A stretch of DNA of 64,000 nt. It comes from CAIWHR01 sp963709525 (GTDB lineage Bacteria > Pseudomonadota > Gammaproteobacteria > Burkholderiales > Casimicrobiaceae). Made by a program: the position numbers and the translations under genes. Position 1 is the first letter of the stretch. Every line of letters begins with the position of its first letter. The DNA lies in NCBI GenBank assembly GCA_963709525.1, contig CAVPXB010000016.1, positions 1-64,000 of the forward strand, read 5' to 3'. Positions 1 to 9,239 of the stretch are shown one piece after another. The notes under the pieces were generated by a model, which made no database searches, had not been told where the DNA came from, and saw only the letters and a list, made by a program, of their open reading frames with translations.

Positions 1-264
1 CCGTTGCTGTCGTCGACCTTTGCGCTGGCCACGGCAGCAATGCCGCAGGAGCAGTCATTTGGTGGCCTGCCCATCACCAGGACCTACCGGCCAACGGCAG
101 CGGACGTTCGTGCTCCCCGATCAGTCCCATCACCTCGTAGTGCCGTTGGAGCACGTTTCTGATCGGTCGCAAGGAGCATCTCCCTGCCGGGTGACATAAT
201 GCTCGTCGCTGACGTGGAAGACGCGTTGAGCTTCTCTCAGGGCAAGCCGGTTGAGGAGATTGCA
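1..264. other. Intergenic region at the window edge
   Basis: No convincing coding region is seen here. Short open frames run on both strands but none resembles a known protein. The last 15 bases before the downstream start hold its ribosome binding site (GAGGAG at about 253). The stretch may contain degenerate pieces of the dispersed intergenic repeat found further on (a 'gcggacgttcg' stretch near 107), but this is too short to assert. Confidence 0.4.
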
Positions 265-1791
265 ATGACCATCGCAAACACGAAGAGCACTAGTAGGGCC
301 ACCCTTGCCGCAGTCTTGTTTGCCTTTGCGGCATTCGCCTTTGGGCAGATGCCGGGCGCCAAATTCAAGATGACGACGACGATCCCGGATGGCATCGCGA
401 TTCCGGACCAAGTGGACACCCGACTCGGTACGCTGAAATTCTTCGACGGATTCCCCGACGACGCGTCGGTCGAGAAGCTCTACGACAACCTCGACTTTCA
501 GCGTGCAGTGCAGGCTTACCTGCTGGCACTGCCACCGGTCAATCAGCTGGCGAACCGCAAAGGCGTCCTCGAGGTGGGTCCGGCCAACACGACCGTGCCG
601 ATCTTCGAGACCATGATGAACGCGCGGTCCGTCTTCCTAACGCCGAACAACAACACGCCGTACACATGGTTCTGGCTAGACCTGCGCAACGGCCCTCTGG
701 TCGTCGAGGTGCCGCCGAACGTCCTCGGGCTGCTCGACGACATGTGGTATCGCTTTGTCGTCGACATCGGGATGGTGGGACCGGACAAGGGCAAGGGCGG
801 CAAGTATCTGATTCTTCCGCCCGGCTACAAAGGCAAGGTCCCGGCCGGCTACTTCGTGGCGCGGTCGGCGACATACAGCAACTGGATCGCGTGGCGCACG
901 TTCCTGGAGAACGGCGATCCGAAGCCGGGGGTGGATCGCGTCAAGAAATACACGAAGATCTACCCGCTGTCGCAGGCCGGCAATCCGCCGAAGCTGAAAT
1001 TCGTCGACGTTTCCGGACGGGATTTCAACACGGTCGGTCCGGCCGACTATCCGTTCTGGGAGTACCTCAATCAGGTGGTGCAGGAAGAGCCGACCGAGTC
1101 GGTCGATCCGACGACGCTGGCGCTGTGGGCCTCGATCGGTATCCAGAAGGGCAAGCCCTTCAATCCCGATGCGCGCATGAAGAAGATCCTCACCGAAGCG
1201 GCGCTGGTGGGCGATGCGACAGCCCGCGCCATCATGTACCGCTGGCGTACGCCCGAGGGGTTTTTTTATCCGGACACGAAGAGCGCATGGCGCCGGGGAT
1301 TTGTCGGTGGCTACCGGTTCGAGGAGAACGGTACGCGCATTCTCGACGCGTATGCGGGGTTCTTCTTCTACGCCACCGGCGTGACGCCAGCCATGGATTC
1401 GAGCACGGTCGGACAGGGGTCGCAATACATGGCGGCGTTCGTCGATTCCAAGGGCCAGCCGCTCGATGGAGGCAAGACCTACCGGCTGCACCTACCGCCG
1501 AACATTCCAGTCGCGAATTTCTGGTCGGTGATCCTCTACGACAACCAGACTCGCTCGATGCTCCAGACAGACCAGCAGTGGCCAGCCGTTAGCAGTCAGA
1601 CCAAAGCGCTCGTGGTCAACCCCGATAGTTCGGTGGACGTGTACTTCGGACCGGTCGCGCCGAAGGGCAAGGAGAACAACTGGGTGCAGACCGTTCCCGG
1701 CAAGGGCTGGAACACGCTCCTGCGCTTGTATGGCCCGCTCCAGCCTTGGTTCGACAAGACGTGGCGTCCCGGGGAGATCGAGCTGCAATAG
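265..1791 (+). CDS. DUF1254/DUF1214 domain secreted protein
   Basis: Exported protein of about 507 residues with an N-terminal DUF1254 region and a C-terminal DUF1214 region, a common envelope or secreted family of unknown biochemical role. The start is placed at the ATG at 265: it has GAGGAG eight bases upstream and opens directly into a signal peptide (TLAAVLFAFAAFAFGQ), whereas the longer frame from 199 would put 22 charged residues in front. Family-typical stretches are the early 'FFDGFP...VEKLYDNLDFQRAVQAYL' region, 'NNNTPYTWFWLDL' near residue 130 and the C-terminal 'NFWSVILYDNQTRSMLQ' with 'NWVQTVPGKGWNTLLRLYGPLQPW'. The frame is intact. It stands alone, but related exoprotein families (DUF2092, sulfatase) lie in the 10-20 kb block. 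Family assignment is firm, function unknown. Confidence 0.9.
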   Translation: MTIANTKSTSRATLAAVLFAFAAFAFGQMPGAKFKMTTTIPDGIAIPDQVDTRLGTLKFFDGFPDDASVEKLYDNLDFQRAVQAYLLALPPVNQLANRKGVLEVGPANTTVPIFETMMNARSVFLTPNNNTPYTWFWLDLRNGPLVVEVPPNVLGLLDDMWYRFVVDIGMVGPDKGKGGKYLILPPGYKGKVPAGYFVARSATYSNWIAWRTFLENGDPKPGVDRVKKYTKIYPLSQAGNPPKLKFVDVSGRDFNTVGPADYPFWEYLNQVVQEEPTESVDPTTLALWASIGIQKGKPFNPDARMKKILTEAALVGDATARAIMYRWRTPEGFFYPDTKSAWRRGFVGGYRFEENGTRILDAYAGFFFYATGVTPAMDSSTVGQGSQYMAAFVDSKGQPLDGGKTYRLHLPPNIPVANFWSVILYDNQTRSMLQTDQQWPAVSSQTKALVVNPDSSVDVYFGPVAPKGKENNWVQTVPGKGWNTLLRLYGPLQPWFDKTWRPGEIELQ

Positions 1792-2130
1792 CGATCTGCG
1801 TCTGCTCAAGGAAATGGACTCCCGCGGCGGCTATCGGGTTGATGGATCGCATACCCCAACGGCGGCGACCGGCTCCTTTGCCGTCTGAAGCCGACGCCCA
1901 GCCGCCGTTGGCCAACGTCAACTGATGGCCGATCTCGACAGTTCGAGTCAATGAGCAAGAACGACCCGATGCAGTCGTCGGGCATCCAGCAAGCGGACGT
2001 CAGCCGCTCTCATGCCGCGACGCGTCATCGCATCCTTCCTTGGCGCCTTCGCCGCGCCGCCGCTCGCACAGCGCGAACTGCGGCACGCGCGCTGATGCGA
2101 TAATGCCCGCTCCCATACAGGAGGAAGCGC
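1792..2130. other. Intergenic region with a possible extended -10 element
   Basis: No gene is seen. A TGCGATAAT stretch at about 2095-2103 resembles an extended -10 element just upstream of the MDR reductase, but no good -35 is visible. AGGAGG at 2119 is the ribosome binding site of the next gene. Confidence 0.35.
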
Positions 2131-3123
2131 ATGCTGGTCGCGCAAGTCTCGAAGTTCGGCAAGCCGGAAGAAGTGATCGAGGTGGTAGAGCAGTCCGATC
2201 CGGGCGTTCCCGGCGCCGGTGAGGCGTTGGTCGCGACCGAGTTCTTCCCGATCAATCCCGCCGACGTCCTGAACCTCGAAGGCGGGTACGGCGCGACGCC
2301 ACCCAAGCTGCCTATGATTCCGGGCGCCGAGGGCGTCGGAAGGATCGTGAGGGTCGGCGCCGACGTCACGCACCTCAAGCCCGGCGACCGCGTGCTGCTG
2401 CCCGGGCCGGGGGCATGGCGCGAGCGCGCCATCGGCAAGGCGGCCGCTATGTTTCCGCTGCCCGCGGGCGTCGATCCGCAGCAACTCGCCATGCTGCGCG
2501 TCAACCCGCCCACCGCGTACCTGATGCTGCACCGCTATGTCGCGCCGCAGGCGGGCCATTGGGTGATCCAGAACGCCGCCAACTCGGGCGTCGGGCACTG
2601 CCTGGTCACCCTCGCGCGTGAGGCCGGAATGAAGAGCGTGAGCGTAGTGCGCAGGCAAGAGTTGGTCGCGCCGCTGCGCGCGCACGGCGCCAACGTGGTG
2701 CTGATCGACGGGCCGGAACTCGATGCTCGCGTGCGCGAGGCGACCGGCGGCGGAACGCTCGCGCTGGCGATCGACGCGATCGGCGGAGCGGCGACCCAGC
2801 GGCTTGCGCGCTGCGTCGTCGATGGCGGAACGGTGGTGAACTACGGCCTGCTGAGCGGCGAGCCGTGCATGATCGATGGCCGCGAACTGGTGTTCCGCCG
2901 CGTGAGCCTGACGGGCTTTTGGCTGCGGAACTGGTTCGCGGAGACCGCGCCAGCCGAGATCGCGGCGCTATACCGCAAGCTGGCGGCCAAGCTCGCCGAC
3001 GGCTCGCTCGCGGTCGCGGTCGAGCAGGTGTACCCTCTGGCACAGCTGAAGGACGCGGTGGCGCACGCTGCGCGCGGCGGACGATCGGGCAAGATCCTCG
3101 TTTCCTGCATCCAAAGGATGTGA
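2131..3123 (+). CDS. Zinc-independent MDR reductase (2-enoyl thioester reductase/quinone oxidoreductase-like)
   Basis: A 330-residue medium-chain dehydrogenase/reductase. It has an N-terminal GroES-like fold ('PINPADVLNLEGGYG', 'PMIPGAEGVGRIVRVGADV', 'KPGDRVLLPGPGAW') followed by a Rossmann domain for NADPH. The region 'NPPTAYLMLHRYVAPQAGHWVIQNAANSGVGHCLVTLA' matches the trans-2-enoyl thioester reductase (MECR/Etr1) subgroup, including the NSGVG nucleotide loop. The catalytic zinc Cys/His set of alcohol dehydrogenases is absent, consistent with a zinc-free reductase of quinones or enoyl thioesters. AGGAGG lies seven bases upstream of the ATG. The gene is intact and monocistronic. The substrate cannot be told from sequence. 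Confidence 0.88.
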   Translation: MLVAQVSKFGKPEEVIEVVEQSDPGVPGAGEALVATEFFPINPADVLNLEGGYGATPPKLPMIPGAEGVGRIVRVGADVTHLKPGDRVLLPGPGAWRERAIGKAAAMFPLPAGVDPQQLAMLRVNPPTAYLMLHRYVAPQAGHWVIQNAANSGVGHCLVTLAREAGMKSVSVVRRQELVAPLRAHGANVVLIDGPELDARVREATGGGTLALAIDAIGGAATQRLARCVVDGGTVVNYGLLSGEPCMIDGRELVFRRVSLTGFWLRNWFAETAPAEIAALYRKLAAKLADGSLAVAVEQVYPLAQLKDAVAHAARGGRSGKILVSCIQRM

Positions 3124-3426
3124 GTCAGTTGGACCTGCGAAGAGCCGGCCCCCTCGGACGTACCAGGAACATCCGCTAACGAGCAGACGAGATTGGGGCT
3201 GCTTATGGCCGACTACAAAAGTCGGCAGGCGACCCGCAGCAGCCTGTGGCAGTTTTCTGACCCACTGACCAGTGCACTTTGTAAGCCGACGTTCGTTCGC
3301 GAGCGCCGAAGACCTAAAGCCGATACGCAGAAGAACGGGGCAGCGGTCGATCGCGGCGACCGGACCGTTTTGGCTGGCCGGCACCGGCCCCAGTACCGGG
3401 GGCCGGGCGTTTCGCCGCGCCGGGCG
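3124..3426. repeat. Intergenic region with a partial, inverted copy of the dispersed repeat
   Basis: No gene is seen. On the minus strand, bases about 3258-3290 read GGCTTACAAAGTGCA followed by a near match to GGTCACTGGG, matching roughly 26 of 31 bases at 22325-22360. It is thus a diverged, inverted partial copy of the 5' flank of the repeat present at 22.6 kb. Confidence 0.5.
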
Positions 3427-4302
3427 TCAGTCGTGGCTGCCGCCGATTTCATGGGCCTTGCGCACGTCCTTGTCCTTGCCCGGTCCGTGGCAGCTGGCAC
3501 ACCTCTCCTTGATGGTGACGCCGATGTTCGCCTGGGTTGTCGCGAACGAGGCGCCACCCGTCTTCACCATGTGGCTCCTGACCTCCGCATTGTCGTGACA
3601 AGCAGAGCACGTAGCTGCAGTCGGCGTCATCCTCAAGTCATCAAAGGGATCGACGTTGATGCTGCGGGGTGCACCCGGCGGCACGAGATAGGTGCTCTGC
3701 GAGTTTACCGTGGTCCCCAACGTTGTCTTGATTGGCAGTTCGAAGGTTCCCTTGCCGTTGGCGTCGATGTGACAGTCAGGGCAGGACTTGCGAAGCTCAC
3801 GGGGAAAGCGGACATCGCTGAAATCGTTGACCGAGCTCTGGAAACCGATGACGACGTAGGGTGTCTTGCGGAAACCACCCGCATGAATCGAGTGCACCAG
3901 CACCTTGAAGTCGATCGGCATTTCCTTCCCGGCGACGCGTGGGTCAGCCGTTGTGCCAGCCGTCTGGTAGCGGTACGGCACGTCAGTCTGGTTCGGGTTG
4001 TGGCACACAACGCACAAGCCCAGATTCTCAGTGCGATTATTGCCGTGCAGGCTAAGCTTAGGAACGATGACGTCGCCGTGTTGCTTGCCATCATGGCATT
4101 GGTGGCATTTGTTGATGTCGACAACCTGGCGTCGAGGGTCAGAGATCATCGCAGCCAACGACTGGGTTTCGGTAAAGACAAAGCTCGCAGTGGCGCTGGT
4201 CACTGGTACTGCCATGAATGGTGCAATCACAGTCGGGCAGGTGAATCCGGCAATACCATTGCACACGGGCCGCGGTTCGGGAAGTTCGCCGTAAGCAGAC
4301 GA
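3427..4302 (-). pseudogene. OmcA/MtrC-type multiheme c-type cytochrome, C-terminal five-heme fragment
   Basis: The frame from 4302 down to the stop at 3427 encodes about 290 residues with five CxxCH heme-binding motifs. Numbered from the in-frame GTG at 4266 they lie at 54-58 (CHQCH), 85-89 (CVVCH), 162-166 (CPDCH), 220-224 (CSACH) and 256-260 (CASCH). Spacing and surrounding sequence ('HSIHAGGF', 'RELRKSCPDCH', 'ERCASCHGPGKDKDVRKAHE') match the C-terminal pentaheme domain of OmcA/MtrC outer-surface decaheme cytochromes, which pass electrons to extracellular acceptors. These proteins are usually above 600 residues with a lipoprotein signal, N-terminal beta domain and five more hemes. All of that is missing: a TGA at 4303-4305 closes the frame and an IS91 transposase relic follows within about 110 bases. 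No signal peptide or convincing start is seen, so it is probably a dead remnant of an interrupted gene. Confidence 0.8.
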
Positions 4303-4413
4303 TCAATAGCAGTGGGCGATCGGAGAAGGACTGCTATGCGGCGCCGGCCCCCACAGGCGGTCGTCGGCCAGGTCCAGACGGTCCAGGTCGCCGCGGAAAT
4401 TTCCCGTGAGCGG

Positions 4414-4645
4414 CCGTTCGCGCCCGGCGCGATCAGCGGCCTCGATATGCACCGAGCCGTCCACGGAGAAGCCGCCGCCGTGTTCCCACTGCCCCATCGC
4501 CTGCGCATCATCAGCCGGCAGCAATCCACGGCGCACGAAGACGCGCAACAGCCGCCGGCGCACCTGCACCCGGGCTGTGCGCGCGGAGGCATGGCTCCAC
4601 CACGCGCAGGAACAGGCGCAGGGCCGCGCCCTGGAGATCGGCGTC
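4414..4645 (-). mobile_element. IS91-family (IS801/IS1294-like) transposase relic
   Basis: Two pieces of a Y2-type transposase remain in different minus frames. The first (about 4645-4565) encodes 'LQRDADLQGAALRLFLRV' and 'EPCLRAHSPGA'. The second (about 4575-4414) encodes 'VRRRLLRVFVRRGLLPADD', 'MGQWEHGGGFSVDGSV' and 'IEAADRAGRER'. These are characteristic conserved segments of IS91-like transposases. The segment normally lying between them (the 'HVHFHV' region) has been deleted and the catalytic C terminus is absent. The element is inactive. It sits between the truncated cytochrome and a secreted-protein gene and is likely to have caused the rearrangement there. I could not place the element ends. 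Confidence 0.75.
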
Positions 4646-4827
4646 GCGCTGCAAGACGTGTCGACGCTGGGGGCGCGGCGCTTCCGGTACGCCGGGTGGC
4701 ACAAGGCATTCGTGCAAGGATGCCGTCGTTGCGGTTCGCTTGCCGCGTGTGTTGGCCACGCGCACGGCACGACGCCGCTGAAGGCCCGGCTGGTGCCGCC
4801 TGGCCAGCGGCACAACCGCCATCGACA

Positions 4828-5629
4828 TCAGTTGTTCAGCACGGCGGCAAAGTGCACCGAAGACGTGCAGCCCCCACCGGTCGGCCCGTTGAGGCGGAAT
4901 TCGATGCCCTGCCCCGTCGGGTGCAGCGATTCGATCGCCACGGTCGTCGTCTCCCCGGTGGTGGCCCCCGGCTCCCTGCAGGTGAACTGCGCATTGGCCA
5001 TCCGGTAGAGCCGGCCGAAGTGGGTGAGCGCCCCCTCGATCGTGCAGACGACGCCATTGTTCTGGGGGTCGACGAAGTTGACAGTCATCGCGGCGGCCGT
5101 GTCGCCGGTCTGCGTGACGACAAGGTTGTATCGGCCGCGGAATTTCGGGTCGCTCTGCGTTGGATCGGTGCATCCCAACTGCGTCCCGGAAGCCGAGCCG
5201 GAGTAATTCCCGGGGAGCTGATACGCGGTGAGCGTCTGGCGCTGTACGGACTTGGTCACCGTCGGGCCGCTGTTGAGCGCGTACGTGACCGTCGCCTGAT
5301 AGATGTCGGTCGGCTGGAACGAGATCGTCCCGACCGGATTGACGGTCAGCTGGCCCGATTCCAGGTCGACCCGAAGTAGCTGCCAGTGGTGGCATCAGTT
5401 GCCCGTTGTAGTTGCCCGCCGCATCCTGCTTCAGCGTCGCCGTGTACCAGGTCGGCTTGTTGTCGGTGCCGTAGATGAACAGCGCCACGAACTGCGTGGT
5501 GTCGCTCTGGACCAGGAAGAGGCCCCACCCGGATTCGGTCTGGTTGTAATAGACGTCGGTGTACTCCAAGGCGTCCGCACGCGCAACGGAGAACAGCAGG
5601 CCGACCACGAGAATGAGTTGCTTGAGCAC
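4828..5629 (-). CDS. Secreted protein of unknown function, frame broken twice
   Basis: Begins at a GTG (5629) behind AAAGGAT and encodes a signal peptide (MLKQLILVVGLLFSVARADA) followed by 'YTDVYYNQTESGWGLFLVQ'. This opening is shared by a family of betaproteobacterial exoproteins of unknown role. The C-terminal part (about 5259-4828) contains 'PGNYSGSASGTQLGC' and ends '...CTSSVHFAAVLNN'. Two one-base indels break the frame: one near 5385 (after 'NYNGQL') and one near 5365-5350 ('FGSTW' then 'GQLTVNPVGTISFQP'). With both repaired a single protein of about 265 residues results. Whether these are sequencing errors or real decay cannot be decided here. The IS91 relic lies immediately downstream. 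Confidence 0.7.
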
Positions 5630-5642
5630 GGGGTTATCCTTT

Positions 5643-6620
5643 CAGGCGCGCGATGGTCCAGTCCGGCTGGCAATGACAGTGACCGCATTCATGCATAGGT
5701 GCACGACCGGGAAGCAGCATGCTTCCATCGCAAATGCTGTTGGGTATCCGAAACCCCGTCGCGGTGCAATGCACCTAGGTGTCGGGAGGAGGCAAGACCG
5801 TGAATCGACCTTGCGCGGCGGTTCCGGTATACCCCCTTCGAAAAGGGAAGACAAGCCCCGCGCGCGGCCTGCTTGCGGAATGCGCGATGCAGGCCCGCAA
5901 TGTTTAGACCCATCGACGCGGCTACCGGCCGAAGTCGCGCGCGAGTCCGATTGACGGGCAGGAGATTCAACCACGCAAACCTGAATGTGGAGGAGCCGAT
6001 CGGTCGAATCAAGGGTCCATTTTCGGTGGCAAACGCGTACTCGCGTGCCGGCTGGGCGTGGGAATCGAAGGTGCCCGCCCCGACATCCGGCAGGTCCCAT
6101 AGCGGCGGGCCGCGGGCGGGCACGATCGTTTCCTCCTCTTATAGGCATCCAGTTTGAAAGGCGCCTCGTTGCCGCAAACTGAACGGCGGCTTCGGTCGAT
6201 TTCTACGACTGGTTCGGAGGACCGTGGACGGCGGCTCCGGGTCGATAGCGACTATACGATTCGCTTGGCCGCGGCCGTTCGAGCAATGCCTCATGTTGGC
6301 TGGCGTCGCGAATCCCTGAACGTCTGCAATGGAGATTCCATACCGCGCCTGCGACCGCGCGCTGTGGCCGCTCCTCCTTGAGACCGGTCATTCCCAGCGT
6401 CAAATTCCGAGGGCGTTTACGGCCGGAGGTGGCCGATCTCGATCCGATCGGAAACGGGCTCCGATCGACGCGAGGCAGAAATCAAGGCTCCGTGAAGCAG
6501 GAGTTCTCCTGAGGTAACTTTGGGCGGCCGGGCCCCCTGGGGCTGACGCGGCTTGAGTCCACGGACGTGGAATGGGTTACATTTGCAGGAAATCGGTGTC
6601 ACCGGCCTCGGGAGAAACGC
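5643..6620. repeat. Long intergenic region carrying dispersed repeat copy A (inverted)
   Basis: About 980 bases without a supported gene. Bases about 6242-6460, read on the minus strand, align over some 220 bases with 9690-9913 and 22465-22705: shared blocks include CGGCCAC..CCGGCCGT, GGAATCTCCATTGCAGAC, GACGCCAGCCAACATGAGG and TTGCTCGAACGG. The distal part (about 6155-6205: GCCTCGTTGCCGCAAACTGA) recurs at 25229-25262. A minus-strand open frame at 5689-6123 resembles nothing known and has no ribosome binding site. Confidence 0.65.
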
Positions 6621-7733
6621 ATGAGCACTGCCGCACAACTCGGGTACTTGGGCTTCGAAGTCAGCGATCTCGGCGCATGGCGCCGGTTCGCCACCGAGGT
6701 ATTGGGACTTGCCGTCGGCGCACCCCAGCCCGACGGTGCGCTGCCCCTGCGCATGGACGACCATAATTTTCGCATCCTCCTGAGTGAGGGATCGAGAGAC
6801 GACGTGGCTTATATCGGCTGGGAAGTCGCCGATCGCGCTGCGCTTGACGCGATGAAGGACCGGCTCGCTCGTGCGGGCGTGCCGTATCAGGTGAATTCCG
6901 TCGCCGAGGCTGCAGCGCGCGGCGTCCGGGAAATGATCACCCTTGCGGACCCGGACGGCATCAGGACCGAGATTCACCACGGGCCCGGACTGGGATTGCA
7001 CGCGTTTCGCTCGAACAAGATCGCCTCGGGATTCAAGACTGGCGGCATGGGGATGGGTCATGTGCTCATCAACGTGAGCGATTGTGCCCGGACCGAGCAG
7101 TTCTACCGCGAGGTGCTCGGCTTCCGCTTGAGCGACTATATCGACACCGAGTTCATGGGGAAGCCGCTCCACGCGGTGTTTCTGCATGTGAACCGGCGCC
7201 ATCATTCCCTGGCGTTCGCGACTCTCGGCATGCCCAAGCGGCTGCATCATGTGATGCTCGAGGCGAACACGATCGACGACGTTGGCGCGACCTTCTATCG
7301 CGCTCAGGATCTCGGTGTGCCGATCGCACTCACCCTCGGACGCCACCCGAACGACGGCATGATCTCCTTCTATGGGGTCACGCCCTCGGGCTTTCTCCTT
7401 GAGCTGGGTGTGGACGGTCGCGAAGTCGACGATCGCAATTGGGAGGTCAAGACCTACAACGCCGTGAGCGACTGGGGCCATCGACCGGTTATTGCTGCAG
7501 CGCAATATCCCCGGCAATTCGGAGCGAATTGGGAGTTGACGGCGGCGGTCCGCCCGTGCCCGGTCTGGGACTGTCCATCATTGCCGACGCAGATCAGGTT
7601 CAAGCATCGGCACGCCAGTGGCGTCATCTATCGGATTTGGCACCGCTGCCTTGCCCCCAGGTTGCATCACGCAGGCGCGCGGACGTTTCCTATCCCGGTG
7701 GCATTCCCGGGTACTGGGGTAGCGGCCCGGTGA
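6621..7733 (+). CDS. Extradiol ring-cleavage dioxygenase, BphC-like type I
   Basis: Two-domain vicinal-oxygen-chelate dioxygenase that would open catechol-type rings (2,3-dihydroxybiphenyl type) using Fe(II). Start at the ATG at 6621 behind GGAGAAACGC. The metal triad is visible at H147 ('MGMGHVLINV'), H210 ('KRLHHVMLE') and E261 ('GFLLELG'), with the catalytic His at 195 ('RRHHSLAF'). Spacing matches LB400 BphC (H146, H210, E260). The catalytic body ends near residue 289 ('VSDWGHRP'), where this family normally stops. The open frame runs on for 81 residues with no family similarity and overlaps the 3' end of the convergent GFA gene by 44 bases, so an indel near 7490 probably removed the true stop. 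No other aromatic-degradation genes are adjacent, so the substrate is open. Confidence 0.88.
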   Translation: MSTAAQLGYLGFEVSDLGAWRRFATEVLGLAVGAPQPDGALPLRMDDHNFRILLSEGSRDDVAYIGWEVADRAALDAMKDRLARAGVPYQVNSVAEAAARGVREMITLADPDGIRTEIHHGPGLGLHAFRSNKIASGFKTGGMGMGHVLINVSDCARTEQFYREVLGFRLSDYIDTEFMGKPLHAVFLHVNRRHHSLAFATLGMPKRLHHVMLEANTIDDVGATFYRAQDLGVPIALTLGRHPNDGMISFYGVTPSGFLLELGVDGREVDDRNWEVKTYNAVSDWGHRPVIAAAQYPRQFGANWELTAAVRPCPVWDCPSLPTQIRFKHRHASGVIYRIWHRCLAPRLHHAGARTFPIPVAFPGTGVAAR

Positions 7734-8538
7734 TGTCGAACCACGGTGCCTTGTCCGCGACGAAGATGTGCGCCTGCGCGCGCATGCTCGGATCGGTATC
7801 GAGCGACCCCGCCGGGACCACGACGACCCCCCGCTCGGGGGAGGGCCTCGGCACCTTGCCACCGCAGCGCGAGCAGAACGCGACGGCGTGGAAGCGCGCG
7901 TCGGGCACCTTGTACTCGGTCACCAGCGTCGCCCCGCGCACCCAGCGGAACTGATCGAGCTTGACGAAGACATTCGTGGCGTGCGCGGCGGCGCGGCCGC
8001 GGCGACAGCGGCTGCAGTGGCAATTCATCATGCGCACCGGCGCGCCGGTAATCTCGTAACCGATCTCGCCGCAAAGGCAACTGCCCTCGGTGATCCCCGC
8101 GCGCGGCGTCACGACCGGGCGAGCGACTTCCTGGGCATCGAATCCCGGCGGATATGCGTCGAACGCAGGCAAGTCGTCCGTGATGGCGTCCCAGGGTGCC
8201 TTCGAGCCGACGAAGATGTGGCTCTGCGGTTTGATGCCGAGTTCGCCTTCGAGGCTTGCGGCGGGTGCCGCAGCGATGCCCACGTCGGGCATGGTCGTGG
8301 GCCCCGCTGAGCCACACACGCGACAGAACGTGCGAACCCCGTTCGGCGACGACTGATAGCGCCCAAGCCGGTCTTCGCCAGCGATCCAGCGGAAGCCGGC
8401 GATCGGCCCCACGACGAAGGTCGCGAAGCCCACGCCGTGGTGCTTCCGGCACATCGAGCAATGGCAGTGAATCATCGCGCTGAACGGCCGGTCCAGCTCG
8501 TAACTCAGCGCACCGCAAAGGCATCGTCCCTTGGTCAC
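7690..8538 (-). CDS. Tandem GFA (CENP-V/glutathione-dependent formaldehyde-activating) domain protein
   Basis: About 282 residues made of two successive GFA domains. Each carries the zinc-binding Cys set: domain 1 'GRCLCGALSYEL', 'HCHCSMCRKHHG', 'FCRVCGSAG'; domain 2 'GSCLCGEIGYEI', 'NCHCSRCRRGRA', 'FCSRCGGKV'. Each domain ends with a similar '(A)HIFV.KAPW' tail, so the gene arose by internal duplication. Start at the GTG at 8538, preceded by a strong GAGGAGGG; the in-frame upstream extension is Pro/Arg-rich and not family-like. GFA proteins include formaldehyde-glutathione adducting enzymes, but most members have no proven function. It is convergent with the dioxygenase. Confidence 0.87.
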   Translation of the reverse strand: MTKGRCLCGALSYELDRPFSAMIHCHCSMCRKHHGVGFATFVVGPIAGFRWIAGEDRLGRYQSSPNGVRTFCRVCGSAGPTTMPDVGIAAAPAASLEGELGIKPQSHIFVGSKAPWDAITDDLPAFDAYPPGFDAQEVARPVVTPRAGITEGSCLCGEIGYEITGAPVRMMNCHCSRCRRGRAAAHATNVFVKLDQFRWVRGATLVTEYKVPDARFHAVAFCSRCGGKVPRPSPERGVVVVPAGSLDTDPSMRAQAHIFVADKAPWFDITGPLPQYPGMPPG

Positions 8539-8894
8539 GGTTCCCTCCTCGCGCACCGCGGGGGGGCGGGCGCACTCCATGCAAGGGTAACGCGCGAGCG
8601 CGCCGGCGTCGACTCGGGGGGCGCGGCCGTACCCGTGCCATCACGCAGGGCAGCCGCAGCTGGCCAACAGACACCGATCGATGACTGCAATGGATCGCAA
8701 TGCTCTATGACCGCTGTTGCTAGAGACCGCGAGCCGCGATTCCCTACGGTCGCCGATACCCGCCGCTGGAAAGCCTAGCCCTTCGCGCGAACGGCGGCTT
8801 ACGGGTGCCGTTGCGAACTCACACTATCGGCCGACTGCAGCGCGTCCCGTTGAGCCGCGGTTAGGCCCGACCGTGTTAGATGTCGGGCCTGAGC
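8539..8894. other. Intergenic region, no gene seen
   Basis: No coding region is supported. A 'gcgaacggcggcttac' stretch near 8780-8795 resembles the 5' flank of the dispersed repeat (compare 22320-22333) but is short. Confidence 0.35.
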
Positions 8895-9239
8895 CTACTC
8901 TTGCCTGACTATATCGACCGAGATTTCCACTGCCGGAATCGTCCCTCTGTTCTCAAGCCAGTGTGTGGTGTTCCTATCCTCGGGCCAGGCCACTCCCGGC
9001 CCATAGTCCGTAGCGACACCATTTCGATGGTCAGTGATCGTTCCTTGCAGTATGTAGACGGTGCCTGGTCTGTCTTTATGGTCGTGAATCGGGCCGAAGA
9101 CGCCTCCAGGCTCGATGGTTACCATACGCATTCGAAGTTGGCGCCCTGCCATACCCTCGATCTCCGGCCCGAGGTCAACCGTTGCAAGTAGCTTCACCGT
9201 AACACCTCTCGTCGCAGGTGCGACCTGTTCGTTGCTCAT
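8895..9239 (-). CDS. Small cupin-domain protein
   Basis: A 114-residue single-domain cupin. The start is the ATG at 9239 with GAGGAGAG seven bases upstream; the longer upstream frame is not protein-like. The conserved cupin motif 1 is seen as 'PGGVFGPIHDHKDRPGTVYILQG' (His51, His53, with Tyr/Glu-type positions following), and motif 2 as 'GPGVAWPEDRNTTHWLENRG'. Cupins of this size bind a metal and serve as sensors, isomerases or unknown enzymes; nothing here fixes the reaction. It stands alone. Confidence 0.82.
   Translation of the reverse strand: MSNEQVAPATRGVTVKLLATVDLGPEIEGMAGRQLRMRMVTIEPGGVFGPIHDHKDRPGTVYILQGTITDHRNGVATDYGPGVAWPEDRNTTHWLENRGTIPAVEISVDIVRQE

Noticed and set aside
3193..5379. 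728-codon plus-strand open frame
   Set aside because: It crosses the repeat, the antisense of the cytochrome fragment, the transposase relic and the secreted-protein gene. No start site and no similarity.
5689..6123. Minus-strand frame of 144 codons as a possible gene
   Set aside because: No ribosome binding site, unusual composition and no recognisable domain, and it abuts repeat copy A.
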